From JBDRTU01 sp043823825 (lineage in GTDB: Bacteria > Patescibacteriota > Patescibacteriia > Veblenbacterales > UBA10138): 37,420 nt of DNA. Under the pieces are notes generated by a model. That model worked only from the letters and a program-made list of their open reading frames with translations. It searched no databases and was not told the DNA's origin. Within the stretch, counting starts at the first letter, position 1. Each line of letters begins with the position of its first letter. Shown piece after piece: positions 15,101 through 22,413 of the stretch. Both the position numbers and the translations under genes were made by a program. The DNA lies in the NCBI GenBank assembly GCA_043823825.1, contig JBDRTU010000031.1, positions 1-37,420 on the forward strand. The letters are read 5' to 3'.

Positions 15101-15763
15101 ATGTCATTCAGGCTTGTGTCAAAGCCGCTAATTTGGGTTTGGTTGGCAGTGGTGGTAATTTTATTATTTTTTGCTAATACAGTTTTTTTAGATAATCGTA
15201 AAATTACTGAGCGTCAACCAGTAGATCTGGTCGCTGATATTCAGCCGGCTAATCAGACTGGTAGTTTAACAATTTCTCCACAAGATCCTAGTTTAGGGTT
15301 GGTAGAAGCGCCAATAACTATTATTGAATTAGCTGATTTTGGCTGTTCGCATTGTGCTCAATCAGCCTTTATAGTGGAAAAATTTGTCCGCGATAACTTA
15401 ACTCAGGTACGTTTGATTTGGAAGGATTTTATTTTACCAGTGCATCCCCAGTCGGCCGAGGCGGCCGAGGCGGCCCAGTGCGCCGCCCGTCAGGGAAAGT
15501 TCTGGGAATATCAGCAGTACTTATTTGCTAATCAAGATCGTTTAGGTAGTGAGTTTTATTCAACATTGGCGCAAAATCTTAGTTTAGATGCTTCTAAATT
15601 TAACAGCTGTTTAGTAAATAATGAAACCCTGCCATTAATTCAATTTAATCAACAAGAAATAAATTCACTAGGACTTAAAGAAACACCATCTTATATCATT
15701 AATGGTCAATTATATAATGGAGAGGTTACCGAAGCTGCTTTAACCAGTTTTCTTAATCAATAA
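15101..15763 (+). CDS. DsbA-like thiol-disulfide oxidoreductase
   Basis: A 220-aa protein. N-terminal membrane anchor (~11-30), then a thioredoxin fold with active site C82-S-H-C85 in 'DFGCSHCAQSAF', a helical insertion ('AAEAAQCAARQGKFWEYQQYL') and the cis-proline loop 'KETPSYIING'. The family oxidises cysteines in secreted proteins. The gene lies between the propeller protein and RadA. The Cys-rich pilin head (10265-11584) is an obvious local substrate, by inference. Confidence 0.85.
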   Translation: MSFRLVSKPLIWVWLAVVVILLFFANTVFLDNRKITERQPVDLVADIQPANQTGSLTISPQDPSLGLVEAPITIIELADFGCSHCAQSAFIVEKFVRDNLTQVRLIWKDFILPVHPQSAEAAEAAQCAARQGKFWEYQQYLFANQDRLGSEFYSTLAQNLSLDASKFNSCLVNNETLPLIQFNQQEINSLGLKETPSYIINGQLYNGEVTEAALTSFLNQ

Positions 15764-15770
15764 TTTTTTT

Positions 15771-17111
15771 ATGCCTAAGCCAACAGTGGTTTATCGTTGT
15801 GCAAATTGCGATTCTCAATATCCTAAATGGGTAGGTCGTTGTAGTGAGTGTGGGAAATGGGGTACAGTAGCGGTTTGTGCTGGCGTATCAGTGACTAAAG
15901 CACAGGAATTTCCTAGTACCGAGCCTTTTAAGTTAATTAAAGGGGGCGCTTTTAGTAAGCGAGTGTCTATGGGTTTTAAAGAAGTTGACCGCGTAACCGG
16001 TGGCGGTTTGGTTGAAGGGTCGGTCGTTTTATTATCAGGCGAACCAGGTGTGGGGAAATCAACTTTAGTCCTGCAACTGGCCGATCGCTTTACTGGGCCA
16101 GTACTTTATGCTTCGGGCGAAGAATCAGCAGAGCAAGTGGCTTTAAGGTTGGAACGCCTAAAACTTAAACAGGAAAATATTTCCTTTTTAAATGAATCGA
16201 CGATTGAAATTGTTCTTGGCACTGCTTTAAAAACCAAACCAGCGTTATTAATAATTGATTCAGTGCAAACCTTAAGCTCTAATGAAGTGGATGGTATAGC
16301 TGGCAATATTAATCAGGTTAAAGCAGTAACTGCTAAACTAGTAGAAGCGGCTAAAGCACACAAAATTTGTACTTTAGTGGTTGGTCAGGTAACTAAAGGT
16401 GGCGGAGTGGCTGGACCAAAAACTTTAGAGCATTTAGTTGATGTGGTGTTGAATTTAGAAGGTGATCCGGCAGGGAGCATTCGTCTACTTAAGGCAGCGA
16501 AAAATCGTTTTGGTTCGGCAGACGAGGTAGGGGTGTTTCAAATGACTGAACAAGGATTAGAAGAAGTTGCTAACCCTTCAGCAGTGTTTTTATCTGCACG
16601 CCATCAAGGGCCTGGTTCTTGTATTGCTTCACTAACCGAGGGGTCGCGAAGTTTTTTAATAGAAGTGCAGGCCTTGGTAACCAGAACCAATTTTGGTTAT
16701 CCGCGGCGCAACACAGCCGGTTTTGACTTTAATCGTTTACAGTTGTTATTGGCAGTGTTATCAGAACGAGCTAGTGTTCGTTTAAGTTCAAGCGATGTTT
16801 ATGTAAATTTAGTGGGTGGTATCAAAAGCAAAGAGCCAAGCCTAGATTTAGCAGTTTGTTTGGCGCTTGCTTCAGCGCAGCGCAAAAAAGCACTGCCAGA
16901 ATCAATGTTAGCAGTAGGCGAAGTTGGTTTAGGCGGCGAAGTGCGGCCAGTTGGTGATTTAACTAAACGCTTGGCAGAAGCATCGAGTTTAGGTTTAGAG
17001 CAGGTAATTACTGCTCAACTAAAAAGCAAAACCAAGATTCCACCCGGTATTAAAATAATAGAAGTTCTAACTGTAGCCGAAGCTGTTACTTGGCTTGATG
17101 ATCAAGTATAA
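15771..17111 (+). CDS. radA: DNA repair protein RadA (Sms)
   Basis: 446 aa, normal for RadA. The zinc finger has C10, C13, C24 and C27. Walker A 'GEPGVGKST' is at ~90-98, and the RadA motif 'KNRFGS' is at ~244-249. The C-terminal Lon-protease-like domain contains 'LAVGEVGLGGEVRPV'. RadA is a RecA-like helicase that drives branch migration in recombination and, in some bacteria, in natural transformation. It begins seven bases after the DsbA-like gene and is followed by an intrinsic terminator. Confidence 0.97.
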   Translation: MPKPTVVYRCANCDSQYPKWVGRCSECGKWGTVAVCAGVSVTKAQEFPSTEPFKLIKGGAFSKRVSMGFKEVDRVTGGGLVEGSVVLLSGEPGVGKSTLVLQLADRFTGPVLYASGEESAEQVALRLERLKLKQENISFLNESTIEIVLGTALKTKPALLIIDSVQTLSSNEVDGIAGNINQVKAVTAKLVEAAKAHKICTLVVGQVTKGGGVAGPKTLEHLVDVVLNLEGDPAGSIRLLKAAKNRFGSADEVGVFQMTEQGLEEVANPSAVFLSARHQGPGSCIASLTEGSRSFLIEVQALVTRTNFGYPRRNTAGFDFNRLQLLLAVLSERASVRLSSSDVYVNLVGGIKSKEPSLDLAVCLALASAQRKKALPESMLAVGEVGLGGEVRPVGDLTKRLAEASSLGLEQVITAQLKSKTKIPPGIKIIEVLTVAEAVTWLDDQV

Positions 17112-17122
17112 AATTATGTAAG

Positions 17123-17159
17123 AAAAAAGCCGACCTATTAAAAGCGCCGGCTTTTTTTG
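17123..17159 (+). terminator. Intrinsic terminator after radA
   Basis: Arms AAAAAAGCCG (17123-17132) and CGGCTTTTTT (17148-17157) with a 15-nt loop, followed by a T-run. It works on both strands and so can also end transcription of the facing gene at 17170-17550. Confidence 0.85.
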
Positions 17160-17169
17160 TTTTTACTAC

Positions 17170-17550
17170 TCATTTACGAGTAAGTTGTTTTTCTGAGATT
17201 AAGATACGTTTTGTATCCCAATCCCATTGTTTCAACTTTTGTAACGTTTTTTCAAAAACCAGATTAGTTACAGAAATTCCTAATTCTGTTAAGTCTACTG
17301 GATCGTTATTAGATCTGTAGCAACGATCAATAATTGTTGCAAACATATCAGGTTCAGTCATTTTTATTGGTTGTCGGACTACTTTCAAATGTTTTAGAAT
17401 TTGACCGCAGTCCTTTTCTGATCCGTCAATACAGATTTTCAGAACTCCAGAGTCTAACCTTAGCTGAACAGGAATTATTTGGCCATTTGATTTCATATAC
17501 CCTAATCTACGTATGTCAGGGGATAGTGGCGTACAATTTGATTTACCCAT
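17170..17550 (-). CDS. Hypothetical protein with long leader
   Basis: A 126-aa protein that I do not recognise. It is soluble, with mixed strands and helices ('GQIIPVQLRLDSGVLKICIDG', 'LQKLKQWDWDTKRIL'). There are two cysteines close to the N-terminal half and no clear metal motif. It has an AGAGGAA Shine-Dalgarno sequence just before ATG, unlike many neighbours. The nearest good promoter is 330 bp upstream, leaving a leader that holds a long hairpin and a 10-codon mini-frame. Expression may therefore be regulated at the RNA level. Confidence 0.55.
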   Translation of the reverse strand: MGKSNCTPLSPDIRRLGYMKSNGQIIPVQLRLDSGVLKICIDGSEKDCGQILKHLKVVRQPIKMTEPDMFATIIDRCYRSNNDPVDLTELGISVTNLVFEKTLQKLKQWDWDTKRILISEKQLTRK

Positions 17551-17637
17551 TTTTTTATTCCTCTCTTAGTCTTTTTATTAGTCTTTTAAAAAATCGTTAA
17601 TTAAAATTAGTGTTTTTTGGACCAAAATGGGTAAAGT

Positions 17638-17670
17638 TTAACTTGAATCTGTGTAATTAGGAAATTTCAT
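17638..17670 (-). CDS. Possible 10-aa leader peptide
   Basis: ATG at 17670 with GGAGG four bases upstream (17675-17679), reading MKFPNYTDSS then TAA at 17638. It lies in the leader of the hypothetical gene at 17170-17550. The strong Shine-Dalgarno makes it more likely than chance, but spacing is short and no attenuator is obvious between it and the gene. Confidence 0.3.
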   Translation of the reverse strand: MKFPNYTDSS

Positions 17671-17742
17671 TATTCCTCCGAAATTTAGTTTAACATCAGT
17701 GGATTAGTAATTTTAGTGTAGTTAATTTTTAATGTTCTGTTT

Positions 17743-17874
17743 TAAAAAATAAAGAGCCGCCAGTATAACAGAAGGAAGACTCATACGAAGGACCCTCCAA
17801 CAATGACTGCAAGGGGGTAGTATGTAAACCTTCTTTCTGACGACTCTTTAGGTAAGTACAATTTTGTATTTGTA
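17743..17874 (-). ncRNA. Candidate structured RNA, ~130 nt
   Basis: Bases 17751-17850 form one long rod hairpin. The outer arms AAAGAGCCGCCAG and CTGACGACTCTTT pair with two C-A mismatches. Inside are AGAAGG/CCTTCT, CATAC/GTATG (17782-17786 and 17820-17824) and ACCCTC/GGGGGT (17792-17797 and 17813-17818). The apical loop is about 15 nt. On the minus strand a TTGACA/TATAAA promoter lies just upstream, and the hairpin is followed by TTTATTTTTT, as in an intrinsic terminator. It could be a free small RNA, a leader element for 17170-17550, or a MITE with terminal inverted repeats. No known RNA family was recognised. Confidence 0.45.
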
Positions 17875-17880
17875 TATAAT

Positions 17881-17909
17881 TTTATACAGCAGAATAGAAT
17901 ATTTGTCAA
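17881..17909 (-). promoter_or_regulatory. TTGACA-17-TATAAA promoter for the candidate RNA
   Basis: On the minus strand TTGACA (17904-17909) and TATAAA (17881-17886) with a 17-nt spacer. The predicted start is near 17874, ~25 bases before the hairpin. Confidence 0.6.
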
Positions 17910-17975
17910 TAGCCTGAATAGTTTTTATAGTAAGTAAGTCAAATTCTAATCTAGTTATTTAATTTTCAATTTTTC

Positions 17976-18087
17976 AAACCACTTTTGTCCCGATCGGGAC
18001 ATTTCAGTGAAAAGTAATTTGTGCTATTTTACTAATTTTGAGTAGTCGTAATGTCGTGCTTAATTCGATAAGCATAATTACCATAAA
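17976..18087 (+). repeat. Inverted relic copy of the PaaX-like copy 1 promoter region
   Basis: About 110 bp corresponding to the reverse complement of ~593-708. It includes AAACCACTTTTG, the perfect palindrome GTCCCGATCGGGAC (17987-18000), AAAGTAATTTGTGCTAT and then ACTAAT...GAG.AGT.GTAAT. The -10 box TGC-TATTTT (18025-18030) is again 34 bp centre to centre from the palindrome. No gene follows on the plus strand: recG ends at 18107 from the other side. It looks like a promoter left after loss of a third PaaX-like gene. Confidence 0.65.
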
Positions 18088-18106
18088 CGATATTAAGTTT
18101 GAGGGT

Positions 18107-20182
18107 TTATTCTGAATGGAAATTAGTACCTTGAATTTTTTGTTTTAGCAAAGGATTTTGTTTAAGTGTCGGATCATTTTGTAAAATTTGATCAGCCGCT
18201 TGCCGTACTTGCTCAATCAATGCGCTATCAGCCAAGGAGGCTATTTTTAAGGCAGGCCAGCCAGCTTGAACCACGCCCATTAAGTCGCCGGGGCCTCTTA
18301 AACTTAGATCTTGTTCAGCTAAATCAAAACCACTTTTATAATTAACCAGAGCTTCTAGTCGTTGGTTACTTTTAGCGCTGTCACAATCAGTAAATAGTAA
18401 ACAGTGGCTTGGTCGCTCGCTTCTACCCACTCGGCCTCGTAGTTGATGTAGTTGAGCTAGGCCAAAACGCTCAGCTGCCTCAATTACAATTACAGTAGCT
18501 TCGGGCACATCTACCCCCACTTCTACAACTGAGGTGGAAACTAAAATTGGCGTTTTACCGTTTTTAAAATTTTTCATCACTTCAACTTTAACTTTACCGG
18601 AAAGTTTACCGTGTAGTAATCCTAAATTAAGATCAGGAAAAACTTCTTTACTTAAACGCTCTTTTTCCTCTGTTGCTGATTTTACTCCTAAAACATCCGA
18701 CTCTTCGATCAGGGGACAAATAACAAAAACTTTATTGTGTGCTGAAATTTCTTTACGTATCAGTTGATAAGCTTGCTGACGTTCACTAGGCGGGATGATT
18801 TTGGTAGTTATTGGTTGACGTCCTTGAGGCATTTCTTTAAGAAGTGAAATATCTAAGTCGCCATAAATTGTTAAGGCCAGCGAGCGTGGGATCGGAGTGG
18901 CCGAGAGTGACAAAAGGTGTGGAGTAATTTCGGGACTGGTCAAAGTTAGTTCCTGACGCTGTTCTACCCCAAAGCGGTGTTGTTCATCTATAATTAATAA
19001 GCCTAATTTGGAAAATTTAATATCTTTAGCCAGAATAGCGTGTGTACCAATTAAAAAATTGATTTTATTATTAGCCAGCCCCTTAGTTATTTTTAAAGGA
19101 TTAACAAGGCGCTTGGATCGGTTTTTGGCGCTAAAAGAGTAAAGAGCGTGCCGAGAACGCGTGAGTAGCGCTAGGTTGATTGGCCATTTCTTAAACATTT
19201 TGGTCAGCGTAGCAAAATGTTGTTCTGCTAGAATTTCGGTGGGTGCTAATAAAACAACCTGCCAGCCAGCTAAGCTAGCATTTAAAGCAGCAATACCTGC
19301 TACCACTGTTTTACCAGAACCTACATCGCCTTGTAGTAATCGGTTCATTGGTTGTTTGGTCCCTAAATCTTTAATAATTTGCCAGGCTACTCGCCGTTGG
19401 TCAGAAGTTAATACCCAAGGTAATTGTTCAACAAACTTTTTGGTGGCGGTACTAAAGGCAATTAGCGGTGCTGTTTTCTTTTGATATTTTAATTTACTGA
19501 ATATGGCGCTCAAGCGCAGTAGAAATAATTCATCAAAGGCCAATCGTTTACGCGCGTCCATTAATCTCGAGCGACTAGGGGGAAAATGAACCCAAGTTAA
19601 AGCCTGCCCCAGGTTGGGCAGAGAAAATTTCTTTTGCATCATTAACGGTAACCAATCAGTTACATCGCGAGTTAATGGAAGTAATTTAGAGATTATTTGC
19701 CGTAATAAACGAGGAGTTAACCCGGCTGTTAAAGGATAATGAGGTACTATGCGTCCGGTATGCAGCTGATAGTCGGTGACTAATTCAAAAGTCGGATGTT
19801 CTAGTTGTAAACCATAAGCTGATTGTTGCAATACACCAGATAAAAAAAGTTCCTGACCTGCGACCAGGGTTTGAGCTAGGTAGGGCTGATTAAACCAAAC
19901 ACATTTAAGGCTACCAGTGCCATCTGATACCAAAGCTTCAGTAATAAATAGGTGACGTTTCCAAGAACGGCGCGATTTAGTTAATTGTAGCTTGGCGCGT
20001 ATTGTTACTTTTTCGCCCAAGCGAATATCTTTAATTGGTACTACTTTAGAAAAATCATCATAGCGTGAGGGTAGATGCCATAATAAATCAGAACAGGTTT
20101 TAAGCTCTAATATAGCCAGTTTTCTTAAAGTTGCCGGACCAATACCTTGAACCTGATTAAGAAGTGAATTAAGGTTTAACAT
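18107..20182 (-). CDS. recG: ATP-dependent DNA helicase RecG
   Basis: 691 aa, the normal length. Order: N-terminal wedge/OB domain ('GEKVTIRAKLQLTKSRRSWKRHLF'), Walker A 'GDVGSGKT' at 285-292, the DEQH box 'LLIIDEQHRFGV', 'LSATPIPRSLALT', and the C-terminal helicase lobe with 'VVEVGVDVPEATVIVIEAAERFGLAQLHQLRGRVGR'. RecG remodels stalled forks and branches. ATG at 20182 is supported by a -10 box six bases upstream. Confidence 0.97.
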   Translation of the reverse strand: MLNLNSLLNQVQGIGPATLRKLAILELKTCSDLLWHLPSRYDDFSKVVPIKDIRLGEKVTIRAKLQLTKSRRSWKRHLFITEALVSDGTGSLKCVWFNQPYLAQTLVAGQELFLSGVLQQSAYGLQLEHPTFELVTDYQLHTGRIVPHYPLTAGLTPRLLRQIISKLLPLTRDVTDWLPLMMQKKFSLPNLGQALTWVHFPPSRSRLMDARKRLAFDELFLLRLSAIFSKLKYQKKTAPLIAFSTATKKFVEQLPWVLTSDQRRVAWQIIKDLGTKQPMNRLLQGDVGSGKTVVAGIAALNASLAGWQVVLLAPTEILAEQHFATLTKMFKKWPINLALLTRSRHALYSFSAKNRSKRLVNPLKITKGLANNKINFLIGTHAILAKDIKFSKLGLLIIDEQHRFGVEQRQELTLTSPEITPHLLSLSATPIPRSLALTIYGDLDISLLKEMPQGRQPITTKIIPPSERQQAYQLIRKEISAHNKVFVICPLIEESDVLGVKSATEEKERLSKEVFPDLNLGLLHGKLSGKVKVEVMKNFKNGKTPILVSTSVVEVGVDVPEATVIVIEAAERFGLAQLHQLRGRVGRSERPSHCLLFTDCDSAKSNQRLEALVNYKSGFDLAEQDLSLRGPGDLMGVVQAGWPALKIASLADSALIEQVRQAADQILQNDPTLKQNPLLKQKIQGTNFHSE

Positions 20183-20188
20183 ATTATT

Positions 20189-20197
20189 ATTATCTCA
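20189..20197 (-). promoter_or_regulatory. Leaderless -10 promoter of recG
   Basis: TGA-GATAAT on the minus strand (-10 box at 20189-20194) ends six bases before ATG at 20182. Confidence 0.5.
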
Positions 20198-20240
20198 AAA
20201 AATGGCAAATTTAAAAATATCCATGAAAGAAGCTGGATTC

Positions 20241-20342
20241 TGGTGCTCCCGCCAGGAATCCTCCTCCGCTTAAAGCTTCGGCGGACAGGTCGAACCTGCA
20301 TCAACCCGCTCACGAGAGGGACATTCTATCTTTACTCACCAA
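20241..20342 (-). pseudogene. Decayed tRNA (Arg-like) interrupted by a palindromic insertion
   Basis: On the minus strand the T-arm GCAGGTTCGA and the 3' end CGGGAGC-A-CCA are recognisable, and the D-arm piece GATAGAATG matches the intact tRNA-Arg nearby. The T-loop is split by ~30 bp (20260-20289) with inverted TCCGC and GGCGGACAGG. The 5' acceptor strand is lost and the anticodon stem is poor. Not functional as it stands. Confidence 0.45.
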
Positions 20343-20407
20343 CCTCTGGTTCGCCCGCCAGGAATTTCACCCCGCCACCTTACTACTTAAAGTAATGCTA
20401 TAACCTT

Positions 20408-20479
20408 TGCCCCCGGCAGGAATCGAACCTGCATCACAAGCTCCGCAAGCTCGCATTCTATCCATTGAACTACGAGGGC
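20408..20479 (-). tRNA. tRNA-Arg (anticodon GCG)
   Basis: A full cloverleaf: acceptor GCCCTCG/CGGGGGC, D-arm GTTC/GAAT, anticodon stem CGAGC/GCTTG with loop TTGCGGA (anticodon GCG, reading CGC/CGU), T-arm GCAGG/CCTGC with loop TTCGATT, and discriminator A. CCA is not encoded. Most bacteria use ACG (inosine) for this box, so the GCG anticodon is notable. Decayed relatives lie on both sides. Confidence 0.85.
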
Positions 20480-20530
20480 AGAGGTTGTAGCACTAGTTAT
20501 TGATTTGTTATTTTATTAGATAAAGTGGTG

Positions 20531-20640
20531 GGGCGGGCCTGGATCACAAGCTCTCCGCCTGCGGCGGATAAACTCTAGCTTGCATTCTATCTATTGTCAT
20601 CCCTTCGGGAGATCTGCCTGGAGCGTAAACTACGGGCGCA
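20531..20640 (-). pseudogene. Decayed tRNA-Arg copy with two palindromic insertions
   Basis: Pieces CCTG.ATCACAAGCTC, AGCTTGCATTCTATCTATTG and AACTACGGGCGCA follow the intact tRNA-Arg in order. They are separated by TCCGCCTGCGGCGGA (20554-20568, a perfect inverted repeat) with its flank, and by a second insert with ATCCCTTCGGGAG. It is a broken duplicate. Confidence 0.5.
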
Positions 20641-20895
20641 CAACTACGCTCTAGCTAACGCCAGAGCTTCGGTGGGCCATCCTCTGCATAAAGCTATGGA
20701 TGGTAGACAAGCGCTGATATTATGTACAACTTGCTATGCCATACGAAGCCTTAGCGGAGTATGGTCCGCCGGAGCTCGAGTGCAACCAGAGCATAGGAGG
20801 AAACTATGGGCGCGTGATTAAGTTTACAAATAAAAAAGTAGCACCAGAGCTACACTATCATAAAGTAATTTCCAAATTTTAGCAACCTTAGCGTA
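20641..20895. other. Non-coding remainder of the tRNA region
   Basis: Contains small inverted pieces (for example CCATAC...GTATGG) and another AAACTATGGGCGCG fragment near 20800-20815 resembling the tRNA-Arg 5' end. No convincing gene was seen. Confidence 0.35.
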
Positions 20896-21405
20896 TTATT
20901 GAATTTTTAACATTCGAGAAAGCGCTTCGGAAGTAGGTTCATCTTCCCGTTCCAAGTTTTCCGTCAGATATTTAGTAAGAATTTCACGTACTTCAAGAGG
21001 ATTAGTTTTTTCTAATGGCACAGAAAGTCGAGGATTTATCACTCCTTTCGGTTGTATGTAAAGCGATGTTACTTCAGGAGGGCGATAGGCAATCCAGAAA
21101 TGGTCTAATTCTCGCCAAGTCCAAAATCTTTTTGCAATGGTTATTCCTTGTTGATGAATGGCAAAGTCTAAAAGCGCTGGTTTTTTTCTACTATCAAGCC
21201 AAATAATAACCACTCCAATAATGATAATTACCGCAAAAAGAAAATTTAGCGACTTCAGTGCATAGATCAACAATATTAATACAATCAAGCCAGCAAAAAT
21301 CCACCAACCTCTGCTACGTTCTATAGCCCTCACCTCGGGAAAGCGCCAACCTAATAACTTGGCGCCGAGATTAGTATGCGGCTGGTTATTCAAATTAATG
21401 CTCAT
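20896..21405 (-). CDS. Hypothetical two-helix membrane protein
   Basis: A 169-aa protein. Two close hydrophobic helices (~34-52 and ~54-70) are followed by a ~90-residue soluble domain with 'FAIHQQGITIAKRFWTWRELDHFWI', reminiscent of bacterial PH-like domains that follow paired helices. The function is unknown. It is divergent from translin with a 63-bp gap. Confidence 0.6.
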   Translation of the reverse strand: MSINLNNQPHTNLGAKLLGWRFPEVRAIERSRGWWIFAGLIVLILLIYALKSLNFLFAVIIIIGVVIIWLDSRKKPALLDFAIHQQGITIAKRFWTWRELDHFWIAYRPPEVTSLYIQPKGVINPRLSVPLEKTNPLEVREILTKYLTENLEREDEPTSEALSRMLKIQ

Positions 21406-21411
21406 AAATGT

Positions 21412-21417
21412 ATTATA
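21412..21417 (-). promoter_or_regulatory. -10 box TATAAT, leaderless
   Basis: Consensus TATAAT on the minus strand, six bases before ATG at 21405. Confidence 0.5.
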
Positions 21418-21453
21418 ACTCGCCAGGTAACGATAGGCAATTAATCAAGGCAG

Positions 21454-21462
21454 TGCTATAGT
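21454..21462 (+). promoter_or_regulatory. Extended -10 promoter of the translin-like gene, leaderless
   Basis: TGC-TATAGT (21454-21462), then six bases, then ATG at 21469. Divergent from the promoter at 21412-21417. Confidence 0.5.
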
Positions 21463-21468
21463 GACAGC

Positions 21469-22044
21469 ATGATTGATCAAAAATATTTTCAAAGTCTTAA
21501 AAAACAATATAACAATACTACTGTCGCGCGGCGTAAGTTAATATCTTTATCGGGTGAGGCTCAACATTTGGCCAAGCGAGCCATTTTTGCCTTACAGCGC
21601 GATCAGTTAAAGGAAGCGCAGCAATTAATAAGCCAAGCGCGCTCGTTAGTACAGGCGGGGACAAAATTATGCCACCAAACCGATGAATTAGAATTCCAAG
21701 GTAGTTATCGTGCTGCGCAGGAGGAATTAGTAGAAGCCACTTTGTTTTATAATTTTTTAAGTACAGGAAAAGTTGGTTCCATTACTGGTTTTAAAGTACC
21801 ATTGGAAGTGTATTTGGCAGGACTAACAGATTTAGTTGGTGAATTATCTCGTTTAGCAGTAACACGGGCAACAGTTGGGGATCAACGGCAAGTAAAAAAA
21901 ATAGCCGAGACAGCGACCACAATTGTGTCTGAACTCGTAGAGATGAATTTGGTAGGTTATTTAAGAACCAAGGCTGACCAAGCACGGGGAGCTTTACGGC
22001 GACTGCAAGACATATTGTATGATTTGTCTCTTAAAGTTAAATGA
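21469..22044 (+). CDS. Translin-family RNA/DNA-binding protein
   Basis: 191 aa and all-helical. The C-terminal two thirds follow the translin pattern: 'GSYRAAQEELVEATLFYNFLSTG', 'PLEVYLAGLTDLVGELSRLAVTRA', then 'LRTKADQARGALRRLQDILYDLSLKV'. Translin and TRAX are known from eukaryotes and archaea, where they bind nucleic acid or degrade RNA as ring-like oligomers. Bacterial members are unusual but occur in candidate phyla. The paired acidic residues 'EEL.EA' match those around the TRAX active site, so nuclease activity is possible but unproven. The stop overlaps the ATG of the broken riboflavin kinase. Confidence 0.8.
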   Translation: MIDQKYFQSLKKQYNNTTVARRKLISLSGEAQHLAKRAIFALQRDQLKEAQQLISQARSLVQAGTKLCHQTDELEFQGSYRAAQEELVEATLFYNFLSTGKVGSITGFKVPLEVYLAGLTDLVGELSRLAVTRATVGDQRQVKKIAETATTIVSELVEMNLVGYLRTKADQARGALRRLQDILYDLSLKVK

Positions 22045-22413
22045 GTAAGATTTACGAGGAAAGGGAGGAAAGATTTATTGTTTAGGTGAAGGACCTCGGT
22101 TAGGGTTTCCAACAGCGAATTTAGAATTACTGTTTGGGGCTAGACCCGGGGCAGGAATTTATTTAGCCCGAATCAGAAGACCGGGGCAGAACCGGCAGCC
22201 CGGATTATTAGTATCTGGCGTTCATTTGGAAGCGCCCCAGATTCCTTAGAGGTTTATTTACTGAATTTTTCTGGCAATTTGTATGGTGAAGAATTGCAGG
22301 TTGAAGTGATTAAAAAAATTCGTGAGATAATACCTTTAAAAGATTCGAGCTCCATGCGAGTAAGGATTGAACAGGATATTACTGAAGCTAAAAATTATTT
22401 TAAATCAGGATAA
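22041..22413 (+). pseudogene. Riboflavin kinase (RibF C-terminal-like), broken by frameshifts
   Basis: ATG at 22041 overlaps the translin stop and reads MSKIYE. Shifting frame near 22057 gives 'GKGGKIYCLGEGPRLGFPTANLELLFG', the riboflavin kinase signature (GxGRxLGFPTAN). Shifting again near 22215 gives 'SFGSAPDSLEVYLLNF', then 'GNLYGEELQVEVIKKIREI' and a final 'EQDITEAKNYF' to TAA at 22411-22413. All parts of the ~120-aa domain are present, but two indels break the gene. It is either a recent pseudogene or a sequencing error. The product would make FMN from riboflavin. Its end overlaps the end of glyA. Confidence 0.7.

Noticed and set aside
17751..17850. Signal recognition particle RNA
   Set aside because: The hairpin has the right size, but the conserved GGAA-type apical loop and asymmetric bulge sequences are missing.
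20594..20821. 75-aa open frame on the plus strand
   Set aside because: It runs through tRNA relics and palindromes and has no protein-like pattern.
22042..22044. UGA recoding (genetic code 25)
   Set aside because: TGA ends translin and the 36958-37221 gene at natural family or structural ends, and no in-frame TGA is needed inside intact genes.
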